Origin: Paenibacillus xylanexedens
Lineage (GTDB): Bacteria; Bacillota; Bacilli; Paenibacillales; Paenibacillaceae
Length of the DNA: 64,000 bases
Direction: 5' to 3'
NCBI RefSeq assembly: GCF_017874615.1
Contig: NZ_JAGIKV010000015.1
Coordinates: 87,890 to 151,889, forward strand
The position numbers and the translations under genes were made by a program. A model generated the notes under the pieces. That model had not been told where the DNA came from. It searched no databases and saw only the letters and a list, made by a program, of their open reading frames with translations. Shown one piece after another: positions 1 to 8,697 of this stretch (position 1 is the first letter of the stretch; every line of letters starts with the position of its first letter).

Positions 1-1
1 A

Positions 2-343
2 GTGGATATCGAACTGGCACGAGCAACGGGCGAAGTTCGTGGTCTCAATCACACGGAAGTCAGTAACCAAATCGTACTCGCGATGGGTGAGATCTGTGCC
101 AGACTACTGGAAGAGGGACTTTTCAAAGGGGTATCCATGACTGGCGGCGATACGGCAAAACAAATCTGTCTGAAATGGAATATTAGCGGCTTCGAGCTGC
201 TGGATGAGCTTGAAATCGGCGTGCCAATCTCCAAGTTTATAGGGATTGATGATCTGCATGTGATTACCAAAGCAGGCGGATTCGGTAAACCGGATGTCTT
301 TATCCATGCGATTCAAAAATTAAAAGGGGGTATTCTCGTATGA
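2..343 (+). CDS. Four-carbon acid sugar kinase, C-terminal part (cut by window edge)
   Basis: Only the last ~113 residues are present; the gene begins before the window. They match the C-terminal nucleotide-binding half of the DUF1537 (YgbK/DtnK/OtnK) kinases, which phosphorylate D-threonate or D-erythronate at O-4. The visible marker is the glycine-rich stretch SMTGGDTAKQ near residue 47 followed by KAGGFGKPD near residue 90, typical of this domain. Its TGA overlaps the ATG of the next gene (ATGA), so the two are translationally coupled. With a PdxA2 dehydrogenase directly downstream this is the usual kinase-dehydrogenase pair of four-carbon acid sugar catabolism. Exact substrate cannot be told from this fragment. 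Confidence 0.85.
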   Translation: MDIELARATGEVRGLNHTEVSNQIVLAMGEICARLLEEGLFKGVSMTGGDTAKQICLKWNISGFELLDELEIGVPISKFIGIDDLHVITKAGGFGKPDVFIHAIQKLKGGILV

Positions 344-1341
344 AACCTACAATTGGAATTACGATGGGCGACGCAGCAGGTATTGGACCGGAGATTATTA
401 TGAAAGCACTGGGTCATCAAGAAATGTACGATCAGTGCAACCCGCTCGTTATCGGTGATGCAAAGATTCTGGAGCGTGTGTTGCCAGTCATCGGTTCAAG
501 TCTGAACGTTAACGCGATTCAAGAGCCTTCTGAAGCCAAGTATGAATTCGGTACTGTGGATGTGATTGATCTGAACCTCGTTCCTGCGGATCTGGAATAT
601 GGTAAAGTATCTGCCGTGGCTGGAGATGCAGCATTCCAGTTTCTCGCCAAAGCCATTGATCTTGCCAAAAAACAGCAGATTCACTCCATCTGCACCGCGC
701 CTTTGAACAAAGAAGCTCTGCATCAAGGGGGGCACCTGTATCCAGGGCACACCGAGATTCTGGCAGACCTGACGGATACACAAGACTTCTCGATGATGCT
801 GACCACGCCTAATCTGCGCGTTATTCACCTGACAACACACATGGGTCTGATCGATGCCATTGCAAGTATTAACCCGGAAAGAACCTACACCGTCGTGAAG
901 CTTGCTCATGATACGTTGAAAAAAGCAGGCTTTGAGAATCCGCGCGTTGCCGTATGCGGAATCAATCCTCATGCCGGAGAGAACGGCTTGTTCGGTAATG
1001 GAGAAGAAGAAGAGAAACTTCAGCCCGGTATCGAACGTGCACAGAAGGAAGGCATTAACGTCGTTGGTCCACTCCCAGCGGACACACTCTTCTTCCGCGC
1101 TGGTCGCGGTGACTTCGATATCGTCGTAGCTTGCTACCACGACCAAGGCCATGCACCGATCAAGGTAATGGGCATTGAAGAAGGCGTGAACATCACTGTT
1201 GGCCTGAAAGGCGGCATCATCCGTACGTCTGTTGACCACGGTACGGCCTTTGATATCGCTGGCAAAAATATCGCCGATGATAAAAGCATGCTGGCTGCCA
1301 TTCGCTCTGCTATCGAGCTGGCGCCGAAGGATCAGGGATAA
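340..1341 (+). CDS. pdxA2: 4-phospho-D-threonate/erythronate 3-dehydrogenase (PdxA2 type)
   Basis: A 333-residue PdxA-family oxidative decarboxylase. The family oxidises a 4-phosphorylated four-carbon hydroxy acid with NAD and releases CO2. The three metal-ligand histidines of PdxA align with His167 (TTHMG), His211 (NPHAGENG) and His267 (YHDQGHAPIK), and the HTEILADLT motif near 136 is intact. Length is normal for the family. The start overlaps the stop of the four-carbon acid sugar kinase, so the kinase product is most likely the substrate; this context favours PdxA2 (4-phospho-D-threonate or -erythronate dehydrogenase) over the pyridoxine-biosynthetic PdxA. That assignment is inference from neighbourhood; the fold and chemistry are secure. 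A strong terminator follows about 95 bases downstream. Confidence 0.9.
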   Translation: MKPTIGITMGDAAGIGPEIIMKALGHQEMYDQCNPLVIGDAKILERVLPVIGSSLNVNAIQEPSEAKYEFGTVDVIDLNLVPADLEYGKVSAVAGDAAFQFLAKAIDLAKKQQIHSICTAPLNKEALHQGGHLYPGHTEILADLTDTQDFSMMLTTPNLRVIHLTTHMGLIDAIASINPERTYTVVKLAHDTLKKAGFENPRVAVCGINPHAGENGLFGNGEEEEKLQPGIERAQKEGINVVGPLPADTLFFRAGRGDFDIVVACYHDQGHAPIKVMGIEEGVNITVGLKGGIIRTSVDHGTAFDIAGKNIADDKSMLAAIRSAIELAPKDQG

Positions 1342-1431
1342 CATCAAGATTCATTCGGTACATGCGTGAGTCTGATCGTAAGATTAATTGTATTCGTATC
1401 GGTATATATTCGTTATTCGATAAATAGAAGG

Positions 1432-1472
1432 AAAAAGGCAAACCCTCTGTAAGTTCAAGGGTTTGCCTTTTT
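1432..1472 (+). terminator. Rho-independent terminator after pdxA2
   Basis: A ten-base stem (GGCAAACCCT/AGGGTTTGCC) closes an 11-base loop and runs into TTTTT. It ends the kinase-pdxA2 operon. The rest of the 306-base gap before the next gene shows no other clear element. Confidence 0.9.
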
Positions 1473-1647
1473 GTATATCGTCCACCCATTTATCCAGACC
1501 AATAGTCTTGGTTGGTATTATGGCCATCAAACATATGCTAAACTGATCATAATAAGCAAGTAAAGTGAAGAACTCCTGTAAACCTGCAGTACACATCGAT
1601 TACGTGAAGTTCACACTGACTTTAAATGATAAAAAGGAAGAGATTTA

Positions 1648-2214
1648 ATGGGACGAAAACAATCTTTTACTGAAACAGAGCTACTGGACACAACTAAAAA
1701 ATTAATACTTGAGCATGGCTATGACGGTTTTCATCTCAAGCTGCTCTCACAGCATCTGTCCGGAGCCCGGAGCACGATATATCAATATTACGCGAATAAA
1801 GAAGAGATCGTCGCTGCTTGTATGAAGCGATCAATTGCAACCGTATTAGAGAATTCATTAGCCATTGATGAGACTGATCCAATGGATGCTCTTGAGCAAC
1901 TGCTTCTGATCTACGCAGAAGAATCTACGCTCCATCAACTTCTGGGAGATGCCAGTAAAATTAATACAACTAATTCTGCTGCGGCAGCGAGAGATCTTGA
2001 ATTTATTGAGGAAGCACATAGGACCCTAAAAATTCAATTATCACGCTTGTTTGAACGCGCTCAGCAGGATCAAGCCCTGCGACAAGATATTCCTCTACCT
2101 GTACTTATTGGTGTTTTTTTTAACTTAATTAATACGCCTAATATGCTAAATATCCCTACGCCTGATTGGGGAAAGTTGCTGTTCCAAATGTGGATCGGAG
2201 GAGCCAAGAGCTAA
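1648..2214 (+). CDS. TetR-family repressor of the adjacent HrtBA-like exporter
   Basis: A 188-residue TetR-type regulator. The N-terminal helix-turn-helix spans about residues 8-55 and contains the family-typical pattern ending in STIYQYYANKEEIV. The C-terminal ligand domain is not identifiable by eye. The ATG is preceded by AAAAAGGAAGAG. Two TGACA-type palindromes lie just downstream in front of the exporter genes and are the likely operators. The order repressor-permease-ATPase is that of hrtR-hrtB-hrtA in Lactococcus, where the TetR protein HrtR senses haem; a haem ligand here is only a hypothesis, since haem-binding residues cannot be verified from sequence alone. Confidence 0.85.
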   Translation: MGRKQSFTETELLDTTKKLILEHGYDGFHLKLLSQHLSGARSTIYQYYANKEEIVAACMKRSIATVLENSLAIDETDPMDALEQLLLIYAEESTLHQLLGDASKINTTNSAAAARDLEFIEEAHRTLKIQLSRLFERAQQDQALRQDIPLPVLIGVFFNLINTPNMLNIPTPDWGKLLFQMWIGGAKS

Positions 2215-2233
2215 CTTTATTCTTGGCTTTAAT

Positions 2234-2263
2234 TTGACACAAGTGTCATTTATATCGTTTAAT
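2234..2263 (+). promoter_or_regulatory. Predicted promoter of the exporter operon
   Basis: TTGACA (2234-2239), an 18-base spacer and TTTAAT (2258-2263) form a good SigA promoter. The first TetR-type palindrome overlaps the -35 hexamer, so repressor binding would block RNA polymerase. Confidence 0.6.
2235..2248. promoter_or_regulatory. TetR-type operator O1
   Basis: The palindrome TGACACAAGTGTCA has perfect six-base arms around a two-base centre. It lies between the repressor gene and the exporter and overlaps the -35 box. Confidence 0.7.
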
Positions 2264-2292
2264 TATATAAACCACGTGGCTGTACCTCTAAT

Positions 2293-2308
2293 TTGACACA
2301 TGTGTCAA
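2293..2308. promoter_or_regulatory. TetR-type operator O2
   Basis: TTGACACATGTGTCAA is a perfect 16-base palindrome sharing its arms with O1. The two centres are 59 bases apart. It lies in the 5' leader, downstream of the predicted transcription start, and argues against reading the permease from the TTG at its first base. Confidence 0.7.
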
Positions 2309-2337
2309 TAAAAATGAAAGAAGGAGTTGAACAGATC

Positions 2338-3459
2338 ATGTTTTTAGCGATGAAGGAGTTAATGCATAGTAAAATGAAGTTTTTAATGATTATCATTATC
2401 TTCGTACTAATGGCTTGGTTGGTATTTATTTTATCCGGTCTGGGAAATGGATTATCTACGCTAGCCGCATCAACATTCAAGACTATGAAGGCTGATTATG
2501 TCATCTTTGAAGAAGGAGCTCAGTCTTCCATGAGCAAGTCACTGCTGTCAGATCAACTGGTGGCGAAGGCGGAACAACTTCCTAATGTGGATGCTGCATC
2601 ACCTATGGGAAGTACGATGGCAACGGCACTGAAAGAGAATAGCACCAAGAATGAAGATAAGGTAGATATAGCGATTATAGGAATTGACCCAGGAAGCTTT
2701 TTGGAACCAGCTATTGTAGAAGGTGAAAGCCTGTCTTCCGAGAACCCTACGGGTGTCGTGGTGAATTCAACCATGAAAGATGAGGGCTATCAACTTGGGG
2801 ACACGTTTCAACTGGATGGCACGACGGAATCATTGACTATTATCGGATTTGTGGAGAATCAGACGTATAACCACGTTGCATCCGTATTTACCCCAATGGC
2901 TGAATGGCGGAAGATTGCCTTCGCGGCTCCAGGTTCAGATAAAGGAATTGCCGGACCGGTTAATGCGATCATGTTACAAGGGGAGAATATTGATCCAGAA
3001 GCTATAAATAAAGAGTTATCCAGCACGGATACAGTTACCCGGTCGGAAGCTGTGCAAGGCATGCCAGGGTACAAAGAGGAGAACGGAACTATTCTGATGA
3101 TGCTTGCATTTCTACTAGCGATCTCTGCATTTGTACTCGGGGTATTCTTCTATGTCATTACGATGCAAAAAACCAACCAGTTTGGCATTATGAAAGCGAT
3201 AGGTGCTAGTAACCGTTTCTTGGGAAAAGCCATTATCTCGCAAGTGTTTGTACTTTCGCTGACCAGTATTGTTGTTGGAATCTTGCTGACTTATGGGACA
3301 GCAGCAATTATGCCAAAAGGAATGCCATTTAAGCTGGAAACCAGTCTTGTCTTCAATTATTCTATTATCTTGCTGGTTATTGCTATGTTAAGTTCACTGG
3401 TATCTGTTCGTAAAATTACTAAGATTGATCCGCTTAAGGCGCTCGGGAGGGTTGAATAA
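2338..3459 (+). CDS. FtsX-like ABC transporter permease (HrtB-like)
   Basis: A 373-residue permease with one transmembrane helix at about residues 15-38, a large external domain (~40-240), and three C-terminal helices (about 255-280, 300-325 and 340-360) of the FtsX/MacB type; the cytoplasmic coupling motif KTNQFGIMKAIGAS is clear. The start was set at the ATG preceded by AAGGAG eleven bases upstream; an upstream in-frame TTG falls inside operator O2 and lacks a ribosome site. The N-terminal arrangement and the external segment beginning ADYVIF resemble HrtB, the haem-efflux permease. It overlaps the ATPase gene by one base (TAATG). Another MacB-like export role is possible. Confidence 0.85.
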   Translation: MFLAMKELMHSKMKFLMIIIIFVLMAWLVFILSGLGNGLSTLAASTFKTMKADYVIFEEGAQSSMSKSLLSDQLVAKAEQLPNVDAASPMGSTMATALKENSTKNEDKVDIAIIGIDPGSFLEPAIVEGESLSSENPTGVVVNSTMKDEGYQLGDTFQLDGTTESLTIIGFVENQTYNHVASVFTPMAEWRKIAFAAPGSDKGIAGPVNAIMLQGENIDPEAINKELSSTDTVTRSEAVQGMPGYKEENGTILMMLAFLLAISAFVLGVFFYVITMQKTNQFGIMKAIGASNRFLGKAIISQVFVLSLTSIVVGILLTYGTAAIMPKGMPFKLETSLVFNYSIILLVIAMLSSLVSVRKITKIDPLKALGRVE

Positions 3460-4142
3460 TGAGTAAGGGACTGCACATGCGGGAAGTCACCATGTATTAT
3501 GCCGAAGGAAACAATCAAATCACTGCACTCGATCATGTATCCATATCCGTGGAACCGGGGGAGTTTGTTGCTGTAGTTGGACCTTCTGGTTCTGGTAAAA
3601 GTACATTCTTATCTATTGCTGGGGCCATGCTGAAAGCCTCCGAAGGAGATATTCAACTAAACGGAAATCATATTTCGAAGCTTACGGAGAAAGAGCTATC
3701 TAATATAAGGCTGCACGAAGTTGGATTTATTATGCAATCTTCAAATCTAGTTCCCTATCTAAATGTTCTGGATCAACTGCTAGTTGTAAAAAGGATGGCC
3801 GGGACGATTAAAAAAGAGGATAAGGTATTTGCCATCAAGCTGCTGGAAGAACTGGGGCTGGGTTTGAAGTTAAAAAGTTTTCCCGAAGAGTTATCCGGTG
3901 GTGAGAAACAACGGACAGCCATTGCTCGTTCTTTAATGAATAATCCCAACATCATCTTAGCCGATGAACCAACCGCCAGTTTGGATACCAAACGAGCCCA
4001 TGAAGTGGTTAGTCTAATCGCGCAAGAAGTGAAATCACGCCAAAAAGCGGCCATTATGGTTACCCATGATGAGCGTATGCTTGAATATTGTGACAGAGTA
4101 TATCGGATGTATGATGGCGGTTTGTCCCTAGCTGAATCGTAA
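3459..4142 (+). CDS. ABC transporter ATPase (HrtA/LolD-like)
   Basis: A 227-residue nucleotide-binding subunit. Walker A is GPSGSGKST (about residues 42-50), the Q-loop is IMQSSNLVPYL, the signature is LSGGEKQRTA, Walker B is IILADEP and the switch histidine lies in VTHDE. This belongs to the MacB/LolD/HrtA subgroup that works with FtsX-like permeases. It is translationally coupled to the permease and completes the operon under the two TetR operators. No terminator with a clear T-run was found in the short convergent gap before the next gene. Confidence 0.9.
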   Translation: MSKGLHMREVTMYYAEGNNQITALDHVSISVEPGEFVAVVGPSGSGKSTFLSIAGAMLKASEGDIQLNGNHISKLTEKELSNIRLHEVGFIMQSSNLVPYLNVLDQLLVVKRMAGTIKKEDKVFAIKLLEELGLGLKLKSFPEELSGGEKQRTAIARSLMNNPNIILADEPTASLDTKRAHEVVSLIAQEVKSRQKAAIMVTHDERMLEYCDRVYRMYDGGLSLAES

Positions 4143-4265
4143 ATATATGGACCAAACAATATACCATTTCTCTTCTCTATTCTTTCTTTTATAAAAAGCT
4201 TCTATTCAGAAAAGAGTAACATGTTAAGTAGATTTTAGGTCTGTCCATCACTCTCCTCGTCCCTC

Positions 4266-5213
4266 TCACTCTAGGCTCCCAAGTGGTTCGGGTCTCTCAC
4301 CCACAAGCATAACTTCACGCTCGCTCTGCGAATGTCTGCTTCGGCGATATGCACTTGGTGACATTCCGTTCTGTTTGTTGAAGATGCGATTGAATTGGGA
4401 AAAGCTTGTAAACCCACACTGTGCAGCAATATCTGTGATTTTCTCACTCGAATTCAGCAGCATTTGCTGGGCATTCCGAATACGGGTCATCTGCACATAC
4501 TCTGTGAAGGTGAAGCCGGTAACCTTATTGAATTGGCGAGACAAGTGATGGGCACTTACATAAAAGCGCTTGGATACCTCGTCCAAAGATAAATCCTGCT
4601 GATAATGGCTGTGAATATAAGAGGCAATGGCATACATGCGCCTGGACATCGTTGATCCAGTCTCTTCACGCACATACCCGTTCTCTGGTGAGTAACGATG
4701 AAGAGCGCAGAGAAACTCCACGAACTTGCTATGAATCATAACCGATTGAAGGACAGAAGGCTGCTGCGATATAGCAAAAATATCATTGATCGGCGCGAGG
4801 ACTTCCTTGCGTCTTTCTTCTGTAAATCGGAATATCGGGACCGGTTTATTAAAAATCGAAAACAGCTCGGTGTAACCGCTATCAAGACCAGGTGTATTAC
4901 GTGGCATGGCAAAGGTGATCATCAATCGTTTCGGCGGAGCACCCTTCGGATATTGCGTTTTATGCAGCAATGAAGGCCGCAACAGAACGATATCCAGAGG
5001 CTGGATCTCATATAAACTGCCTTCAATGATGTGCGCAGCTGTGCGATCGAGAAGGATACAGATTTCATAGAAATCATGGAAATGCTGAAATTCCATATTC
5101 AGTTCATGGGAGCGCTCGTCATAATCCAGATGATAAAAAAGTGAATCTCCAGGCTGGTTCACATGGATCGCATATCCTTGCTCGTATGCCAAAACCGATG
5201 GTGTCATGGACAT
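4266..5213 (-). CDS. AraC-family transcriptional regulator
   Basis: A 315-residue regulator with an N-terminal cupin-like sensing domain (about 20-165; HFHDFYEICI and a DIVLLRPSLLHKT strand) and a C-terminal double helix-turn-helix (about 190-295; LSLDEVSKRFYVSAHHLSRQ and ITDIAAQCGFTSFSQFNRIF). It is divergent from the alpha-mannosidase gene with a 193-base shared promoter region, which makes it the probable local regulator of that gene. Effector is presumably a mannoside or breakdown product; that is inference from context. Confidence 0.9.
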   Translation of the reverse strand: MSMTPSVLAYEQGYAIHVNQPGDSLFYHLDYDERSHELNMEFQHFHDFYEICILLDRTAAHIIEGSLYEIQPLDIVLLRPSLLHKTQYPKGAPPKRLMITFAMPRNTPGLDSGYTELFSIFNKPVPIFRFTEERRKEVLAPINDIFAISQQPSVLQSVMIHSKFVEFLCALHRYSPENGYVREETGSTMSRRMYAIASYIHSHYQQDLSLDEVSKRFYVSAHHLSRQFNKVTGFTFTEYVQMTRIRNAQQMLLNSSEKITDIAAQCGFTSFSQFNRIFNKQNGMSPSAYRRSRHSQSEREVMLVGERPEPLGSLE

Positions 5214-5290
5214 GCCCCCTATCCTGATTCTAATGATTTTATTTTAGCATGAAATGCAATAAAAAGACGTTATTTTCAGCATACAATACA

Positions 5291-5344
5291 TAGTTTCGCC
5301 CATTTCTCTTTTGTTATGATAGAGTTGATATGTTAGCGCTTGCA
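5291..5344 (+). promoter_or_regulatory. Mannosidase promoter region with cre-like site
   Basis: A -10-like TATGAT (5315-5320) is followed by TGTTAGCGCTTGCA (5331-5344), which fits the catabolite-responsive element consensus TGWNANCGNTNWCA with one mismatch. Its position just downstream of the expected transcription start would suit repression by CcpA. The -35 match is weak (TAGTTT). Confidence 0.45.
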
Positions 5345-5406
5345 GTATTATCACTCCAACAACGACTACAGCCTGTACTTACTACTAACCAAGGTGGGAA
5401 ACCAAC

Positions 5407-8400
5407 ATGAAAATGAATTCCTTATATACTCGAATCCATACCATTGTGAAACACTTGGAACGTGCACGACTAACCTCAAAGACATATATCCCTGAGCTTT
5501 ATCATAAAGAAAGTGGATACCACTCCTGGGAACTGGTGCATGAGGACCCTTCCTCCTGGAACGTATTCCGTAAGGGTGATGGCTGGGGTGGCAAAGATGT
5601 ACACAGCTGCTTTAAAACCCGCATTCGAATTCCGGATCATCTGGAAGGAAAAAAGGTCGTGTGTACCATCGTTACTGGTGCTGATGACATCTGGAATTAC
5701 GATAATCCGCAATTCTTAGCATTCCTCAATGGGGAACTGATCTGCGGTCTAGACGTGAACCATACGGAAATTGACCTGACACCCGCTGCGGCAAAAGGTG
5801 ATGAATTCGAACTGGCATTATATGCGTATTGCAGTACGTCTGCTGCGGATGTTTTTCTAAATGTATATATCGCCGAGCATCATCAGCAAGTCTCCGATTT
5901 GTATTATGATCTCAAGGCTGCGCTGGAAGCTGCGGATCTGCTGCGTGAGGACGATCTGGAGCGGCTGAAGTTAGTCGAACATCTGAATAAAGCCGTGAAT
6001 TTGCTGGATTTGCGCCAGGAAAACAGCGCAGAATTCCATGCGTCGGTACTGGAAGCGCGCCGATATCTGCAAGATCATGTCTATGGTGATATCCGCCCTG
6101 CCGGTGATCACATCCCTACCGTGCACTGTATCGGACACACGCATATCGATGTGGCATGGCTGTGGACGCTGGATCAGACTCGGGAGAAGGTCATTCGTAG
6201 CTTCGCGAGTGTATTGTATCTGATGGACAAGTTCCCGGAGTATACCTTCATGTCCTCTCAGCCCCAGCTGTATGCATACCTGAAAGCAGACTACCCATCC
6301 CTATATGAAAAAATCAAAGAAAAGGTGGCCGAAGGCCGCTGGGAAGCGGAAGGTTCAATGTGGCTGGAAGCCGATTGTAACCTGATCTCGGGTGAATCCA
6401 TGATTCGTCAGATTATATACGGGAAACGTTTCTTCAAGGAAGAATTCGGTGTGGAGAACCGTGTGCTCTGGTTGCCGGATGTATTTGGTTATAGTGCAGC
6501 GATGCCGCAGATTATGCGCAAGAGCGGCATTGATTATTTTATGACAACCAAAATTGCCTGGAATGATACAAACCAGATTCCAAACGATACGATGTACTGG
6601 AAAGGAATCGACGGATCAGAGGTCCTGACCCACTTTATCACAGCAACAGACTATGACAAACATCCTGATTTCAGGCAGCGCCGCTTCGAAACGACCTATA
6701 ATGGACGATTTAATGCTTCGCAAGTGAAAGGCACGTGGCAACGATACCAGAACAAAAACATCAATGCAGATGTCCTGCAATGTTTCGGATTCGGAGATGG
6801 CGGCGGTGGACCAACCGAAGAGATGCTGGAGCATGGCAGACGACTTGATGTCGGATTGCCGGGTGTACCTGCGGTGAAACGTACCTTTGTACGCGAGTTT
6901 TTCGAGAAGCTGGAGCAAAATCTGGCGGATGTTCCTTCCGTCCCCCGCTGGTCGGGTGAGCTGTATCTGGAGTATCACCGGGGGACCTACACGTCCATGG
7001 CGCGTAACAAACGGTACAACCGTCATAGCGAATTTGCGCTGGCTGATGCCGAGCTGTATGCCATGATTCATCGTCATTCGAATGCACAGGCGGCCTATCC
7101 AACCGATGCACTGGAGCATGCATGGAAGCTGACGATGCTGAACCAGTTCCATGATATTCTCCCGGGCAGCTCCATTGAGCAGGTATATGTGGATTCCAAG
7201 GAGCAATATGAAGAAGTTCTGCGTGTCACGGATGAGCTGAAAGACAGTGCGCTGAACGGCATTGCAAGCCAAATTACATCTGATGGCGAAGCCATTGTGG
7301 TATTTAACACGACCGGATTTGTACGGACGGATGTGGTTGAACTGCCTGCTTTTGCGAGAAAAGTAACCGTCTATGATGGAGATCGCCCTGTACCAAGCCA
7401 GCGGACTCCCGAAGGCGGACTTGTGTTCCTTGCAGAGAACGTGCCTGCATCCGGGTATAAATCCTTCCGAATCACACCAGATCTGACAGACGAGCTTGTT
7501 GCGGGCGTATCGGTTGCACAGTGGGAAGCAGATCGGCGCCACATCCATACACCTTGGTACGATATTCACCTGAATGAAAGTGCCGAGTTCACATCCGTAT
7601 GGGACAAGCTGGAGGGCCGTGAGCTGCTTCAGTCTGGCAAGCGTGGTAACGTGCTGCAAGTGTTCGAGGATCGACCTGCGGAATACGAGGCATGGAACAT
7701 TGACGATTATTATGAACAGCATATGTGGGAGATTAATGACCTGCAGTCGCTGGAGTGGGTTGAAAGCGGGCCGGTACGTTCCGTGCTTCAAGTGAAGCGA
7801 CAGTTCCTGGACTCGATCATTGAGCAAACGATCATCTTCTACGCGCATACACGCCGGATTGATTTCCGTACGTTTGTGGACTGGAAGCAGGAGCATTTGC
7901 TGCTGAAAGCCGCCTTCCCGCTCGATATCTGGAGTGAGAAAGCAGTCTACGAAATCCAGTATGGCAATGTTGAGCGTGCTACCCACCGTAATACGAGCTG
8001 GGATCAAGCCCGATTTGAAGTATGCGGGCAGAAGTGGGCCGATCTGGCGGAGAACGGGTACGGTGCTGCTCTGCTGAACGACTGCAAATACGGATATGAT
8101 ATTCATAACTCGGTGATGCGACTGTCACTGATCAAGAGCGCAACGTACCCGAATGAAAATGCTGACAAAGAGCAGCACGTATTCACCTACGCGCTCTATC
8201 CGCATCAGGGTGACTTCCGTGAAGGGCGTGTCATCCAAGCTGCTTATGATCTCAACCGTCCGCTGGTTGCCCGTGAAGTAAGTCCGCAAACCGGTACGTT
8301 GCCGAGAACATGGTCAATTGCATCGGTCGATCAGGATAATGTCGTGCTGGAGGTTATCAAAAAAGCCGAGAACAACGATGATATGATCATCCGAGTCTAT

Positions 8401-8580
8401 GAAGCACATGGCCGCCGCAGCCGTGCTTCCCTGCAATTGCCTGGGGGAGCAGGTGCTACGGCGTACGCGTGTGATTTGCTCGAGAATAACGAAGCGGAAT
8501 GCGCCGTGGAAAATGGTCGAATTTCTTTTGATATCAAACCGTATGAGATTCTGACCTTCCGTATCCCTGCTGAACAGTAA
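5407..8580 (+). CDS. Alpha-mannosidase, glycoside hydrolase family 38
   Basis: A 1057-residue GH38 enzyme, a cytoplasmic retaining alpha-mannosidase (no signal peptide). The metal-binding motif GHTHIDVAWLW is at residues 243-253 (His244, Asp246-like position His246, Asp248), and WLPDVFGYS carries the likely nucleophile Asp358. The middle domain and the C-terminal beta-sandwich domains (about 640-1050) are complete, and the length fits bacterial GH38 proteins with an extended N-terminal domain. The ATG follows AAGGTGGGAAACC. It would cleave alpha-mannosides imported from glycans or mannan. It stands alone downstream of an AraC regulator; the nearby sugar importers may deliver its substrate, but there is no direct proof. 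Confidence 0.92.
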   Translation: MKMNSLYTRIHTIVKHLERARLTSKTYIPELYHKESGYHSWELVHEDPSSWNVFRKGDGWGGKDVHSCFKTRIRIPDHLEGKKVVCTIVTGADDIWNYDNPQFLAFLNGELICGLDVNHTEIDLTPAAAKGDEFELALYAYCSTSAADVFLNVYIAEHHQQVSDLYYDLKAALEAADLLREDDLERLKLVEHLNKAVNLLDLRQENSAEFHASVLEARRYLQDHVYGDIRPAGDHIPTVHCIGHTHIDVAWLWTLDQTREKVIRSFASVLYLMDKFPEYTFMSSQPQLYAYLKADYPSLYEKIKEKVAEGRWEAEGSMWLEADCNLISGESMIRQIIYGKRFFKEEFGVENRVLWLPDVFGYSAAMPQIMRKSGIDYFMTTKIAWNDTNQIPNDTMYWKGIDGSEVLTHFITATDYDKHPDFRQRRFETTYNGRFNASQVKGTWQRYQNKNINADVLQCFGFGDGGGGPTEEMLEHGRRLDVGLPGVPAVKRTFVREFFEKLEQNLADVPSVPRWSGELYLEYHRGTYTSMARNKRYNRHSEFALADAELYAMIHRHSNAQAAYPTDALEHAWKLTMLNQFHDILPGSSIEQVYVDSKEQYEEVLRVTDELKDSALNGIASQITSDGEAIVVFNTTGFVRTDVVELPAFARKVTVYDGDRPVPSQRTPEGGLVFLAENVPASGYKSFRITPDLTDELVAGVSVAQWEADRRHIHTPWYDIHLNESAEFTSVWDKLEGRELLQSGKRGNVLQVFEDRPAEYEAWNIDDYYEQHMWEINDLQSLEWVESGPVRSVLQVKRQFLDSIIEQTIIFYAHTRRIDFRTFVDWKQEHLLLKAAFPLDIWSEKAVYEIQYGNVERATHRNTSWDQARFEVCGQKWADLAENGYGAALLNDCKYGYDIHNSVMRLSLIKSATYPNENADKEQHVFTYALYPHQGDFREGRVIQAAYDLNRPLVAREVSPQTGTLPRTWSIASVDQDNVVLEVIKKAENNDDMIIRVYEAHGRRSRASLQLPGGAGATAYACDLLENNEAECAVENGRISFDIKPYEILTFRIPAEQ

Positions 8581-8643
8581 ACAGAAATTACGCAACATGA
8601 AAAACTGCAACATTGCTTAATATGCTTCAACAATAAAGCAATA

Positions 8644-8684
8644 AAGGGCTGCCTCCTGTCATATCTGACATGAGAGCAGCCCTT
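8644..8684. terminator. Terminator between mannosidase and aldo/keto reductase
   Basis: A nine-base perfect stem (AAGGGCTGC/GCAGCCCTT). The minus-strand side runs into TTTATTGCTTTATT, so it best serves the aldo/keto reductase and may also stop the convergent mannosidase transcript. Confidence 0.7.
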
Positions 8685-8697
8685 CATTGGTCGTTCT

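Noticed and set aside
496..1347. 283-codon open frame antisense to pdxA2
   Set aside because: It mirrors the codon bias of the sense gene, has no ribosome site and no recognisable protein.
6616..8106. 496-codon open frame antisense to the alpha-mannosidase
   Set aside because: Cys/Arg/His-rich translation typical of an antisense shadow; the sense strand encodes a complete GH38 enzyme.
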